Origin: Candidatus Binataceae bacterium
Lineage (GTDB): Bacteria > Desulfobacterota > Binatia > Binatales > Binataceae
Assembly (NCBI GenBank): GCA_030037595.1
Contig: JASHQJ010000274.1
Location: forward strand, 1-33,202
Reading direction: 5' to 3'
DNA length: 33,202 bases
Shown here: in pieces, positions 7,444-15,291 of the stretch
How the letters are laid out: each line of letters begins with the position of its first letter
Numbering within the stretch: position 1 is the stretch's first letter
The notes under the pieces: generated by a model
Told to the model about the DNA's origin: nothing
The model's database searches: none
What the model saw: only the letters and a program-made list of their open reading frames with translations
Position numbers and translations under genes: made by a program

Positions 7444-8658
7444 CTAATTATCCTTCGCAGCGCGGCCGATGATGCCGCTCAGATTTTCCGGACTCAAGAA
7501 TTCAGGGATCGATGTCGTTTGCGCAATCAATCCGAAGAATCGATCAGTGTCGCGCTGATTTCCGCGAAGAGCGTACAGAAGTTGTCGCAGCTCGGCTGTC
7601 GGTGGCTCGAACTTCGCTGATTGGCAGGTGAACTCATAGATCGGCATCGCGATCGCGTTGCGACGTCGCTCGTAATCCGCCATCGCTTCGTCAAGCGGAC
7701 GTTTTCCAGCGAGGCCTTCGTCGATTGCTTCAGCGAGCAGTTCAGTGTCGCGGAAGGCATCGGTTATTCCGGCACCGGTACACGGATCCTTCTTGTATCC
7801 AGCATCGCCGACCAACGCCCAACCGTGGCCGAACGGCTGTCGGAAAAAACCATCGATCGCGGCGCCACACCATCGTTCTTCGCGTTTGCCCGCTCTCAAT
7901 CGAGCCGCGAGGTTCGGCGCCGTCTCATCAACCACCTCGAAGAAGCTCTCTTCGACTGCGTGGGGAAGTTTCGGAAAACGACTCAAGGCCCAGTTTGCTC
8001 CGACCAGCGCGAGGCCGTCGTTGGTATTCCATCCGTAGACGAACCGGAAATCGCGAGGATATAGCTCCGCGCCGTCGAGGTTGACCCCACTCCAGTAGGA
8101 AAAATGAGTTCTCATCAAAGGCGCCATCGCGTTGTATGCGCGCGCCTTTACATGACGCGCCACGATTGAATTGGGACCGTCGGCGCCAATCACAATTTGC
8201 GCCTGTTCCGTTATGTTGCGACCGTTTCCAATCGTGCCTCTAATCCCCGTCACCGTATCGCCGTTAGTAGTAAGTCCTTCAACCGTGAATCCTTCACGTA
8301 ATTCTGCTCCCGCCTCGACGGCGGAATCGACCAGGAGTTTGTCCAGCACTATTCGTCGGGGCGCGTAGGCGACTGCGGTACCTTCGAAGGGCGGAGGGCA
8401 ACCTGTCAGACTGAATTCGCCGATATCGTAGTGATAGTGATCGATCACCGGACATCCTGTTCCGATCAGCCGCTCGAGAAGACCCCATTTCTTGAGGCGC
8501 GCGATTCCCGGCTGATGAATCAGGTGCGTAGATGTCGGCAGATTGCTAGGAAACGTCGCGCGATCGACCAGCAGGATCTTGTAGCGTTTGCGCGCGAGAA
8601 GCATTGCCAGGGGCGCTCCCGCGCATCGCGCACCCACGATGATCGCATCATAGGGCAT
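7444..8658 (-). CDS. FAD-dependent oxidoreductase / monooxygenase-like protein
   Basis: 404 residues of the PHBH/geranylgeranyl-reductase fold. The N-terminal dinucleotide-binding loop reads IIVGARCAGAPLA and is followed by LLVDRATFPS. The second FAD contact IGADGPNS lies in the middle, and the ribityl-binding GDAGYKKDPCTGAGI near residue 285. No signal peptide or membrane segment is present. Such enzymes hydroxylate aromatic compounds or reduce isoprenoid double bonds, and the substrate cannot be deduced. The ATG start at 8658 directly precedes the Rossmann strand, as is usual. It lies 41 bases upstream of the DUF2141 gene on the same strand, so co-transcription is possible. Confidence 0.88.
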   Translation of the reverse strand: MPYDAIIVGARCAGAPLAMLLARKRYKILLVDRATFPSNLPTSTHLIHQPGIARLKKWGLLERLIGTGCPVIDHYHYDIGEFSLTGCPPPFEGTAVAYAPRRIVLDKLLVDSAVEAGAELREGFTVEGLTTNGDTVTGIRGTIGNGRNITEQAQIVIGADGPNSIVARHVKARAYNAMAPLMRTHFSYWSGVNLDGAELYPRDFRFVYGWNTNDGLALVGANWALSRFPKLPHAVEESFFEVVDETAPNLAARLRAGKREERWCGAAIDGFFRQPFGHGWALVGDAGYKKDPCTGAGITDAFRDTELLAEAIDEGLAGKRPLDEAMADYERRRNAIAMPIYEFTCQSAKFEPPTAELRQLLYALRGNQRDTDRFFGLIAQTTSIPEFLSPENLSGIIGRAAKDN

Positions 8659-8762
8659 ATAACCTCACAATGGCCGGCAGGGCCTCACGACACTGAATTC
8701 ATAGTCATGCTGTTGGCGCCAGAGGTTAGAGTGGTGATCGGCTTGCAGCAACCGATGAGAAA

Positions 8763-9239
8763 TCAACCAAAGTAGTAGGCCATCAAGAGCACGTTCAGAG
8801 TCACGAACGTGGCTGGCAGAACAATGCGGCTCAGTCTGGTTAATCTCCGCGCTCGCGCAATTTTGCCGGAGCGTCCCGCCGTATGCACCGCGGCTATCTC
8901 GAGCGCGGTCAGGAACACGAACAGGTAACAGATCAGGAAGAATACATCGATAAAAGTAAGGTACGAGACCTTCGGCAGGTTGGCCTGAATCGCAAAGGCG
9001 AAGGCGATCACCGTCAGGATCGTTGTCACTGAGATAGTTGCCTGGGCGCTCAGCTCGGAAGGGTCCAGCCAGAACACGGTCCAGGACGGGATCACCATGA
9101 TCAGCAGGGGGAGAAATACCTTCCAGACATAGAAGTTGTAGCGGCGCGCAATCGAGATCGCAAAGCGACCTGCGAGATCGATTCGCCCCCCAGTCCCGGA
9201 ATTCGCTCCACCGACGAAGTCAACCCCGTCACGGTCCAT
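8763..9239 (-). CDS. Pentameric ligand-gated ion channel homologue, transmembrane half (after frameshift)
   Basis: This frame carries the four membrane helices of a prokaryotic Cys-loop-type channel. M1 follows the pre-M1 arginines (ISIARRYNFYVWKVFLPLL), M2 is ATISVTTILTVIAFAFAIQ, M3 ends in FVFLTALEIAA, and M4 is at the C-terminus (LPATFVTLNVLLMAYYF). The listed start is not a true start, since the homologous sequence begins only near 9190, where the ligand-binding half in the other frame stops matching. One added G in the run of six G at 9186-9191 would join the halves into LGGRIDLAGRF. Read together with 9101-9880 as one gene; see findings. Confidence 0.8.
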   Translation of the reverse strand: MDRDGVDFVGGANSGTGGRIDLAGRFAISIARRYNFYVWKVFLPLLIMVIPSWTVFWLDPSELSAQATISVTTILTVIAFAFAIQANLPKVSYLTFIDVFFLICYLFVFLTALEIAAVHTAGRSGKIARARRLTRLSRIVLPATFVTLNVLLMAYYFG

Positions 9240-9880
9240 TGCGCGTGCTCCGAATAGACGCGCGGCTCAGCGCTGAGTGATCGGCCGCCCTTAAGATCGA
9301 CAAAATCCACCGAATCTGCGTCTGACATACTGAGATGAATCAGGATTTCGAGCTTCTGCGTATCGAAGGGAAAAGTCTTGAGGCGAAACGCGCTCGAAAG
9401 TTCCGCGCTTGATCGTTCCATGTACTTGACCTTGCCGTCCGGGTACGCGCGGATGCTGACGTCGTACGCCGAGTGCGGCACGATGCCGTTGCCGAAGTCG
9501 AAGTGCGGACACCAGACATCGCCAGGAGAATAAATATGATACTTCTCCCAGGCTGCCTTCGGAGTGAATGCCAGCCGATCGTCCTTCCACTGGGCGACCA
9601 GGTATCCAACCATCCTGAAGTGCTGCGCAACCTCGTCGATATCCGAGATGTTGGTAACCCTCATCTCGAGCGTCACCGGAATCAACTTGCCGTCCGAGTT
9701 GGGCGGACTGAGCAGCGAGACAACGGCGCCGGATTCCGCCACGTACGCGGCAGAGGCTCCGCCGGCGGCGCAGAGAATGGCCAGCATTAGAGCAGCCGCC
9801 ATCACGATCGAACGTCGCGACAGGAGAATCACTGGTTGTAAGTCGATACGTGCGTGTTGCGGCCGAGCACTGCGGCTCAC
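9101..9880 (-). CDS. Pentameric ligand-gated ion channel homologue, extracellular half (before frameshift)
   Basis: A signal peptide (MAAALMLAILCAAGGASA, from an ATG near 9802 or the GTG at 9880) leads into a beta-sandwich ligand-binding domain. It shows VTLEMRVTNISDIDE, the W-x-D strand VAQWKDDRL, VWCPHFDFGNG and the Pro-loop FPFDTQKLEI, which has no disulfide cysteines, as in other bacterial channels (GLIC, ELIC). Real similarity ends about residue 228; the last 30 residues in this frame are out-of-frame noise. Joined to the membrane half, the channel would be about 370 residues, or 346 from the ATG. The ligand and ion selectivity are not evident. The gene is either a recent pseudogene or carries a homopolymer sequencing error. 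Confidence 0.8.
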   Translation of the reverse strand: MSRSARPQHARIDLQPVILLSRRSIVMAAALMLAILCAAGGASAAYVAESGAVVSLLSPPNSDGKLIPVTLEMRVTNISDIDEVAQHFRMVGYLVAQWKDDRLAFTPKAAWEKYHIYSPGDVWCPHFDFGNGIVPHSAYDVSIRAYPDGKVKYMERSSAELSSAFRLKTFPFDTQKLEILIHLSMSDADSVDFVDLKGGRSLSAEPRVYSEHAQWTVTGLTSSVERIPGLGGESISQVALRSRLRAATTSMSGRYFSPC

Positions 9881-9922
9881 AAAGCTACAGGGCGCCGGTC
9901 CGGCGGTGCAACTACCAGATGG

Positions 9923-10555
9923 CTAGAAAAGTAACTGGCGCGGCCATTGGCGCGCGGGTAGCTTGCGCCGAATCGAGGCCATCGTCATTTCGACCCACAC
10001 GATCGGCCATGCCACGGCGACGATAAACCAGGTCTGGCGCAGCGGCGTGGGCCAGAAGGCAACGGCGAACACCACGACGTACCATGCCCATCGGAGGCCG
10101 CGGAAGATGCGTGCGCGGGCGGGAGTGTTGATCGACAGCGTCGGCGCGGCCAATGGCAAGCACATCCCAGCGCCCCCGACCAGGAGCGCAAGCCCGATAT
10201 AGCTGTCGCCCGCCGCGAGAAGCGCGGCTCCGGCCGCGGCTATGGCTAGCGGAATTAAGATCAGCGACCGATAGCGACAAACCGCGCGCGCTTCCCATCC
10301 TGATTCACGCAGCAGCGTGGCCTCAGCCCGGGTCAGCATCACCTTGCGATACTGCCGGTTTGCGGCGCGCGGATTGCCAAGCGACTCGACCGCGACGTGC
10401 TCGGCCTCTTCGCGAGCGGCGCCTGCGGCAAGAGCCTCCGCGCGCGCCGAATCAAAATGATCCTGGATTTCGATCCGCACCCGTTCGCACGATTCCGCCG
10501 ACAGCCGGCAGGTCGCATGCTGGAGCCACTTTTCTAGAGTTGCCGCGCCGTTCAT
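9923..10555 (-). CDS. HAAS-type (PadR-associated) membrane protein
   Basis: A 210-residue protein with an N-terminal helical domain of about 75 residues (LEKWLQHATCRLSAES...RVRIEIQDHFD, ending ESLGNPRAANRQYRKVML). This is the usual form of the HAAS/permease-prefix domain. About four hydrophobic segments follow (near LILIPLAIAAAGAALLAAG, ALLVGGAGMCLPLA, WYVVVFAVAFWP and WFIVAVAWPIVWV). Such proteins are encoded with PadR regulators and are thought to relay membrane signals or stand in for the regulatory part of ABC permeases. It follows the PadR gene by 18 bases and should share its operon. No transporter partner is present nearby. Confidence 0.75.
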   Translation of the reverse strand: MNGAATLEKWLQHATCRLSAESCERVRIEIQDHFDSARAEALAAGAAREEAEHVAVESLGNPRAANRQYRKVMLTRAEATLLRESGWEARAVCRYRSLILIPLAIAAAGAALLAAGDSYIGLALLVGGAGMCLPLAAPTLSINTPARARIFRGLRWAWYVVVFAVAFWPTPLRQTWFIVAVAWPIVWVEMTMASIRRKLPARQWPRQLLF

Positions 10556-10573
10556 GTCGATGTCCTCCTCGGG

Positions 10574-10885
10574 CTAGGCGGTTTCGAGAATCAGCGTGAC
10601 TGCGCGCGAGAGCCGGCGCCATTCGCCGCGATCTTTGGCGAGCACCGCGCGCCCCACCCTCGAGATGCGATAGTGGCGGCGTGTCCTGCCGTGCTCGATG
10701 GTCTCGTAAGATTCCACCAGGCCTTCGTTCTCGAGCTTGTGGAGCGCCGGATAAAGCGTGCCCTCTTTGAAATCGAGCACTCCGCGCGAGCGCTCCTTGA
10801 TGCGCTTGGCGATCAGGTAACCATGTTTGGGCTCGCGCTCGAGCGCCTCTAGGATGAGCGTTGGCAGCGTTCCGCGGAGATTCAT
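10574..10885 (-). CDS. PadR family transcriptional regulator
   Basis: 103 residues with the PadR winged helix: LPTLILEALEREPKHGYLIAKRI for the first helices, FKEGTLYPALHKLENEGLVES for the recognition helix and turn, and RRHYRISRVGRAVL for the wing. PadR proteins of this short type bind DNA as dimers and usually repress their own operon with a membrane partner. The ATG at 10885 follows GAGGT with a four-base spacer. An inverted repeat overlaps this ribosome-binding site, which would suit autorepression. The downstream HAAS gene completes the operon. Confidence 0.92.
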   Translation of the reverse strand: MNLRGTLPTLILEALEREPKHGYLIAKRIKERSRGVLDFKEGTLYPALHKLENEGLVESYETIEHGRTRRHYRISRVGRAVLAKDRGEWRRLSRAVTLILETA

Positions 10886-10887
10886 CG

Positions 10888-10908
10888 ATACCTCGTATTC
10901 CGATGCAT
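10888..10908. promoter_or_regulatory. Candidate PadR operator overlapping the padR ribosome-binding site
   Basis: ATAC-ctc-GTAT (10888-10898) is a perfect 4+4 dyad and is followed by the palindrome ATGCAT (10903-10908). The first dyad covers the GAGGT ribosome-binding site of the PadR gene. Short dyads of this kind near the start are typical of PadR autoregulation; that this is the operator is inference. Confidence 0.4.
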
Positions 10909-11409
10909 AGAATAGTCTCCGCGCACCGCTGGTGTCAATCGTTGGCGAACCGCGTCTGCTCTTAATCTCAGAAATAAGAATTGGTAATTGAAAATGAGCG
11001 ATGCACAGCCATATCTATTCCTGAGACTCTCGCGCGGCCAGCTCACGAACTTGTTCGCTAAAAATTGGAGAATAATACTAATATAGCAATTTGGGTCATT
11101 AAACTCTAAGTTGAGAATCAGTCAATAATGAAATCTGGTTCGAACGGCTAGTTTGGCGAAAAGATCGAGAAATATTGTTGCTTTAGATCCTGTTTAAGGA
11201 CGATATCGCGCTGACCATCTCAAATCGACAGTCAGTTTCTGAACAGATTGAGGATCCAGATCATTAGAATAACTTCATTAAGGTAGTAGTTGAATTTGGG
11301 TCAATCGCGGGATTATCATTATCTACTTTGACTTTGAAAATCATGGCCCCTAATAAAAAATCTAGAAGCGCAGAGGGGAATGCGCCAACTAAATCTCGGA
11401 GGCTCGGTT
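10909..11409. other. AT-rich intergenic region with an 11-bp direct repeat
   Basis: About 500 bases, clearly richer in A/T than the rest of the window and without coding pattern. AATTTGGGTCA occurs exactly at 11088-11098 and 11293-11303, the second copy inside the candidate promoter spacer. The region separates the divergent padR and DUF1329 genes. The contrast in composition suggests either a large regulatory region or inserted DNA of different origin. Confidence 0.5.
11290..11319 (+). promoter_or_regulatory. Candidate sigma-70 promoter for the DUF1329 gene
   Basis: TTGAAT (11290-11295), an 18-base spacer and TATCAT (11314-11319) match the -35 and -10 consensus at four and five of six positions, and would give a leader of about 85 bases. 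A second possible pair lies a little downstream: TTGACT at 11328-11333 with TAATAA 17 bases later. Which is used cannot be decided by eye. Confidence 0.35.
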
Positions 11410-12717
11410 ATGAGGACTATCTGCACGTCATGGATCCGGATGACCTTGGGCGCGGTCACGCTCGTGAGCTTGTGCGTCGTTGGGGGCGTCACACAGGCGG
11501 AGGTCAAGCCGGGGGATTTCATTACTCCAGACACGGCCAGCAAGGTTCAGGATCTGGTCTCGCCGGGCGTTTACTTCAAGGTCGAGAAGGGCATGACCAT
11601 GAAGATTGCGCCGTCCGAGCGCGTCGACTGGCCGCCGCCCTACAAAGACGCGACCGAAAAATACTCTTCGCAGGTTCGGCTGTCGCAGGATCGCAAGAGC
11701 GTGATGGGCTACGTTGCCGGCCAGCCTTTCCCCCTGATCGATGCCAACGATCCTGATGTCGCGACCAAGATCATCTGGAACAACGTGTTCCGTCCGATCA
11801 CGACCGACGACTACGATTTGCGCTTCTATGACTGCGATTCCGCCTTCCCAAGGAAGGGACCGCAAAACGGCCAACTCGAGTATTTCCAGATCGGCCACTA
11901 TGCCGGTTACGATCTGGTTGGTCGCACGGAAGTTGAGCCGATTCCGATCGATCCTGATTTCAAGACAACGGGCCGCTACTGGATCTTCGCGCTTTATCCC
12001 CTGCTTGCGCCGAACGAGATTCGCGGCACCGGCTTCATCCGCTGGCGTTACGCCGCTCCGACACGTGGCGACGATATCTGGTCGCTCGATGCGGGCTCGC
12101 GCCGCGTGCGCCGCATCAACGAGTCGATCATGAGCTCTGCGACCGCGAGCGGGACCGCAGTACATCCATGGGATCCCGATCACTACTCGGGCTTCAATCC
12201 TAAGACCGAGGAGTATTTCTACAAGTACCTCGGTGAGAAGAACATGCTGGGCGTGGTGCACGCACTCCACTCGCCCGAAGTGCGATGCCCGTCTGACGGC
12301 GGCACGAGCGCGTGCCCCGAAGCGTGGGAGATGCGCCACATGTACGTCGTGCAGGCGCTGCCGGATCGCTCGAAAATCAACGCGATCGATTCCAAGACGC
12401 TGATCTACATGGACAGCGAAATGTGGTTCGAGCCATACATCGATACCTATGACCGCAAAGGTTCGTTGTTCCGCAACCACATCTACTACCTGGCGACGCG
12501 CGATCGTCCCGTGCCCGACGCCAAGGTTGCGATCTATCCGTTCAAGCGCTCCTTCGTGGTGGGCGCGGTTGGCACGGACGTGCAGTCCGGTCTCTCGACC
12601 ATGTGCTATCTGCCCGGCATGGAAACGCCGGAGCGCGAATGCTGGTATATCAACATGGGCGCGGTGGACAAGGAGTTCTTCACCACTAACGCGATGGTGC
12701 GCGCGGCGAGCTTCTAA
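11410..12717 (+). CDS. Exported DUF1329 protein
   Basis: DUF1329 proteins resemble LolB/outer-membrane lipoprotein-sorting folds and occur in many copies near lipid or terpenoid genes; their ligand is unknown. I start at the ATG at 11410 (435 residues), not the track's 11380, because GGAGG lies seven bases before it. The protein then begins directly with a signal peptide (MRTICTSWIRMTLGAVTLVSL, cleaved after TQA). Family features include KPGDFITPDTASKVQDLVSPG after the signal, the large WRY...DDIWSLDAGSRRVRRI barrel strand block, and DSEMWFEPYIDTYDRKG. It is a single-gene unit with its own AT-rich promoter region and a strong terminator. Confidence 0.9.
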   Translation: MRTICTSWIRMTLGAVTLVSLCVVGGVTQAEVKPGDFITPDTASKVQDLVSPGVYFKVEKGMTMKIAPSERVDWPPPYKDATEKYSSQVRLSQDRKSVMGYVAGQPFPLIDANDPDVATKIIWNNVFRPITTDDYDLRFYDCDSAFPRKGPQNGQLEYFQIGHYAGYDLVGRTEVEPIPIDPDFKTTGRYWIFALYPLLAPNEIRGTGFIRWRYAAPTRGDDIWSLDAGSRRVRRINESIMSSATASGTAVHPWDPDHYSGFNPKTEEYFYKYLGEKNMLGVVHALHSPEVRCPSDGGTSACPEAWEMRHMYVVQALPDRSKINAIDSKTLIYMDSEMWFEPYIDTYDRKGSLFRNHIYYLATRDRPVPDAKVAIYPFKRSFVVGAVGTDVQSGLSTMCYLPGMETPERECWYINMGAVDKEFFTTNAMVRAASF

Positions 12718-12757
12718 GGCCTCAGGGGCTTGAGCGCGAATCATCGCGCCTGACAAG

Positions 12758-12799
12758 GCGGGGCGTTTGGATCCCCAACGGCGCCCCGCTATTTTTTTG
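12758..12799 (+). terminator. Rho-independent terminator after the DUF1329 gene
   Basis: GCGGGGCG (12758-12765) pairs exactly with CGCCCCGC (12782-12789), with an inner TTGG/CCAA pairing in the loop. It is followed after one base by a run of seven T. It ends the DUF1329 transcript about 40 bases after the stop codon. Confidence 0.9.
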
Positions 12800-12878
12800 C
12801 GCCGCATGCTTGTTGATACTTGAGCAGCGCGAGGCATCGACAGACACCGCCTCCGCTCCATAAATTTCTTCCGCGCGG

Positions 12879-13288
12879 TTGTCTTCGATCTTCAGCGGAT
12901 GGTCCGGCGGCACCATCCTCAACATCGTGCCAACGATCGCGATCATCACATCAATCGCGATTGCGGCCGTCACGCATCGTTCCGATCAGAAGGTGGCCGG
13001 GGTCGAGCGCTCGGCGGATGATATCGATTTCACAAACCGGCTGTATAAGGCGACCGCCGCGGTTGCGACATTTGCGCTTGAGATCAACGGCTCGCCGATC
13101 GGACCAATGTCAGCGAAGAGGCGATTGACGATTTCCTGTCGAAGTACGAGTTGCTCTCACTCGCCTATCGCTATCGGATCATCAATGACGACATGGCTTC
13201 GGACACGTTTGCATATCCGCTGGCGGAGGGGCTGAATTCGACGGCGGACGGTTCGCACCTTTCCACTGCCTCCCCCTCCGCAGAATAA
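12879..13288 (+). pseudogene. DUF4760-like small protein remnant, frameshifted
   Basis: The frame from 12879 shows a membrane segment (GTILNIVPTIAIITSIAIAA) and then a helical stretch ending FTNRLYKATAAVATFALEIN. Near 13108 the frame changes, and a second one continues TNVSEEAIDDFLSKYELLSLAYRYRIINDDM, the pattern of the DUF4760 family (an elongated helical domain after one membrane anchor). Similarity stops near 13230; the last codons to the TAA at 13286-13288 are antisense to the neighbouring beta-propeller remnant. The gene is thus both frameshifted and cut at its 3' end. The family assignment is tentative and its function unknown. Confidence 0.5.
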
Positions 13289-13864
13289 CTGATCGCCGCC
13301 GTCGGATTCGAGTCCCGAGACGTTCACGCCGCGTGGCGTTACGATCCTTTCCAGGACCTCTCCCGTCCGAGGGTCGATGCGACGCATATCGATCTCGTCA
13401 CCTTTCCAGGTCCCATGCCATAGTTCTCCGTCGATCCATGTGACGCCGGTAACAAAGCGGTCCGACTCGATCGTGCGAGGGATCGCCCCGCTCTCGCGAT
13501 CGATTTGATAGATCTTTCGGTCTCGATACCGCCCCACCCAGAGTGTGCCTTCTGCCCACGTGAGACCCGAATCACCCGTACCGCGAGGGGCTGGAATCGC
13601 GCCGAGCACTCGCCCGGTCTTCGGATCGATTTTCTCGATACGATCTCCGACGATCTGGAACAGGTGTCGGCCGTCGAGGCTGTTCCCGCATCTCCGGCGA
13701 CATTGATTGAGCACAGCATCTGCCCGCTCTCGGGGTCAAACGCGTTCAACTTGTCTCCCGAGGCAAACCATACATGTTGCCCGTCATTACGTGACGCCAT
13801 GCACGGCGTCGGCGCCCGGAAACGGTCCGTACTCGCGGACGATCTCGGCGGGTGATTCAATCAT
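13241..13864 (-). pseudogene. Beta-propeller (glutamine-cyclotransferase/YncE-like) protein, frameshifted
   Basis: The natural start is the ATG at 13864 behind GAGGG (MIESPAEIVREYGPFPG). The frame closes after HGVT, and the protein continues in a second frame (DGQHVWFASGDKLNAFDPESG). Near 13680 it moves to a third frame (DGRHLFQIVGDRIEKIDPKTG), which runs on through LTWAEGTLWVGRYRDRKIYQID, VTGVTWIDGELWHGTW and SGLESDGGDQLFCGGG. The repeated W/F...ID...G blades are those of a small beta-propeller, perhaps a sugar- or quinone-linked sensor. The last 27 residues of the track ORF are foreign, so the original 3' end lies near 13241. It follows the HTH pseudogene by nine bases. Confidence 0.8.
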
Positions 13865-13873
13865 GCTTCCCTC

Positions 13874-15086
13874 TTAGTCAATCTGCCGCGGCGCGGGGAG
13901 CAACAACGTAGTCGTGAATCCCACAATGGGCGGCGTCATCCATCGACGAGCGGGTCCGCGGCCCAACGAATGCACCTTGCCTGCCGCCTCGAGCGACTCG
14001 AGCTCCCGTTGCACGGTGCGCTGGCTCGCTCCGAGCGCGAGGAGAGCTCGACCACGATTCGCCGTCGGCGAGGAAAGCGAGCACGGCGGCTCCCTCCTCT
14101 TCGATAGGCGGCGCAATCACGACCACCTCGCGTGCGCGACGCGGCCTCAGTGCGAATCCTCGCTTGGTCCCGCTCACGTCGGCGATCGTTCGGAGCACGG
14201 CGCGAAGCCGTCCTACTTCGACGCGGAGCCGCGCGCAGGTGCGATTCATCGGCGAGTTTCGATCCGAAGGCACGCGAGTAGAGCGTGTCCCAGGGTACGT
14301 CAGCCGGCCACGCTTCGCCGAGCACGCGTGCGAGCGCGAACGGCGCCGGCCGCTTGGCGAGCGAGATCACCGCGCCTCGATCGTGTATGACATGACGACA
14401 GGCGTCCACGACCAGCGCTTTCGACTTGAGCAGCGCTTCTACTTCTTTGAACGCGAGGACGCGTTCCCGGCCATTCGCAATAAGGCGCGCCGCGGGAGTC
14501 TTCAAAATAAGCGACGCGTTTTCGACCTCTGCTGTGAGCGCCGGAAAATTGCGCGAAGCGCCGCGCGCTGCGCTCGCGCGACTGCGGTACGCGCGGCTTT
14601 CGTCGGTAGGCGTCGAATCGCGATCCCCGCGGCCATCAGCACGCGGACAGCTTTCAACATCGGAGTGAGTGCCGAGGAGTCGAGCTTGGCGAGCGCACGC
14701 CCGGCCTCGTCCATGCGCCCGATCAGCCGGAAACGCCCGGCCTCGAGATATCGCGCATAGGCTGCGTTTACTCGATCGCCGCGCGCTTCGAGCGTCGCCC
14801 GCGCTGCGTCGCGCGCCTTCGCAGGCCAACCGAGGTCACGCGACACGAGCGCGATCTCAGCCTCGACTACTGCGCACCTCGCGCGCGCCACGGCCTCTTA
14901 GGGAGCGAACGCGCGTGCAGCAAGGCGCATAAGGGCCTTCGCCCGCGCCAGATCGCCGGGCTGCGCCATCGCGATGCCGCGAAGCACAAGAGCATGCGCG
15001 TCGTCGCGCAGAGCGACGCGCTTCAACGCGCCGAGCGGATCACCCGCTGCCAATGCGAGCGCCGCGGTATTGATGGGCGCGTCCAT
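13874..15086 (-). pseudogene. Helix-turn-helix regulatory protein, broken by a stop and three frameshifts
   Basis: About 400 codons can be rebuilt. The N-terminus (MDAPINTAALALAAGDPLGALKRV) is closed by an in-frame TAA at 14898-14900, after which the same frame continues EAVARARCAVVEAEIALVSRDLG, a TPR-like helical region. Near 14550 the frame shifts to PALTAEVENASLILKTPAARL and DTLYSRAFGSKLADESH. Near 14245 it shifts again to RLRVEVGRLRAVLRTIADV, and near 14050 to LGASQRTVQRELESLEAAGKVHSLGRG, the winged-helix end. Such proteins are probable transcription factors encoded with the beta-propeller gene. All track ORFs between 13874 and 15086 on the plus strand are shadows. Confidence 0.78.
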
Positions 15087-15112
15087 CGGAATCCTGTCAC
15101 CCTTGTAACTCT

Positions 15113-15129
15113 AACTGTTTCGAACAGTT
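15113..15129. promoter_or_regulatory. Inverted repeat between HTH pseudogene and DUF899 gene
   Basis: AACTGTT-tcg-AACAGTT is a 7+7 dyad 26 bases upstream of the HTH pseudogene start, in the 205-base divergent gap before the DUF899 gene. It could be the operator of the decayed regulator. A -10-like TACAAT at 15231-15236, without a good -35, might serve the DUF899 gene. Confidence 0.4.
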
Positions 15130-15291
15130 GCGCTTAATGTATCTGAAGATGAGGAAGCGCTGATTGGCGGTGAAGGGAAGCGTGAACTGTAGTAGAAAAA
15201 AGAGAAGACGTAGAACGGGTGCAACCGGGATACAATCTATCTCCAGATCAACCGCTTGACCGGCACTCATCTAACCAACACGAGGTTAACC

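Noticed and set aside
11130-11160. GGTTCGAAC, like a tRNA T-loop
   Set aside because: The flanking bases do not pair to a T-stem and no acceptor or anticodon arm can be drawn around it.
11428-12861. 477-codon open frame antisense to the DUF1329 gene
   Set aside because: Shadow of the DUF1329 gene; composition dominated by Arg, Ala, Val, His, Asp and Ile, with no domain pattern; it also runs through the terminator.
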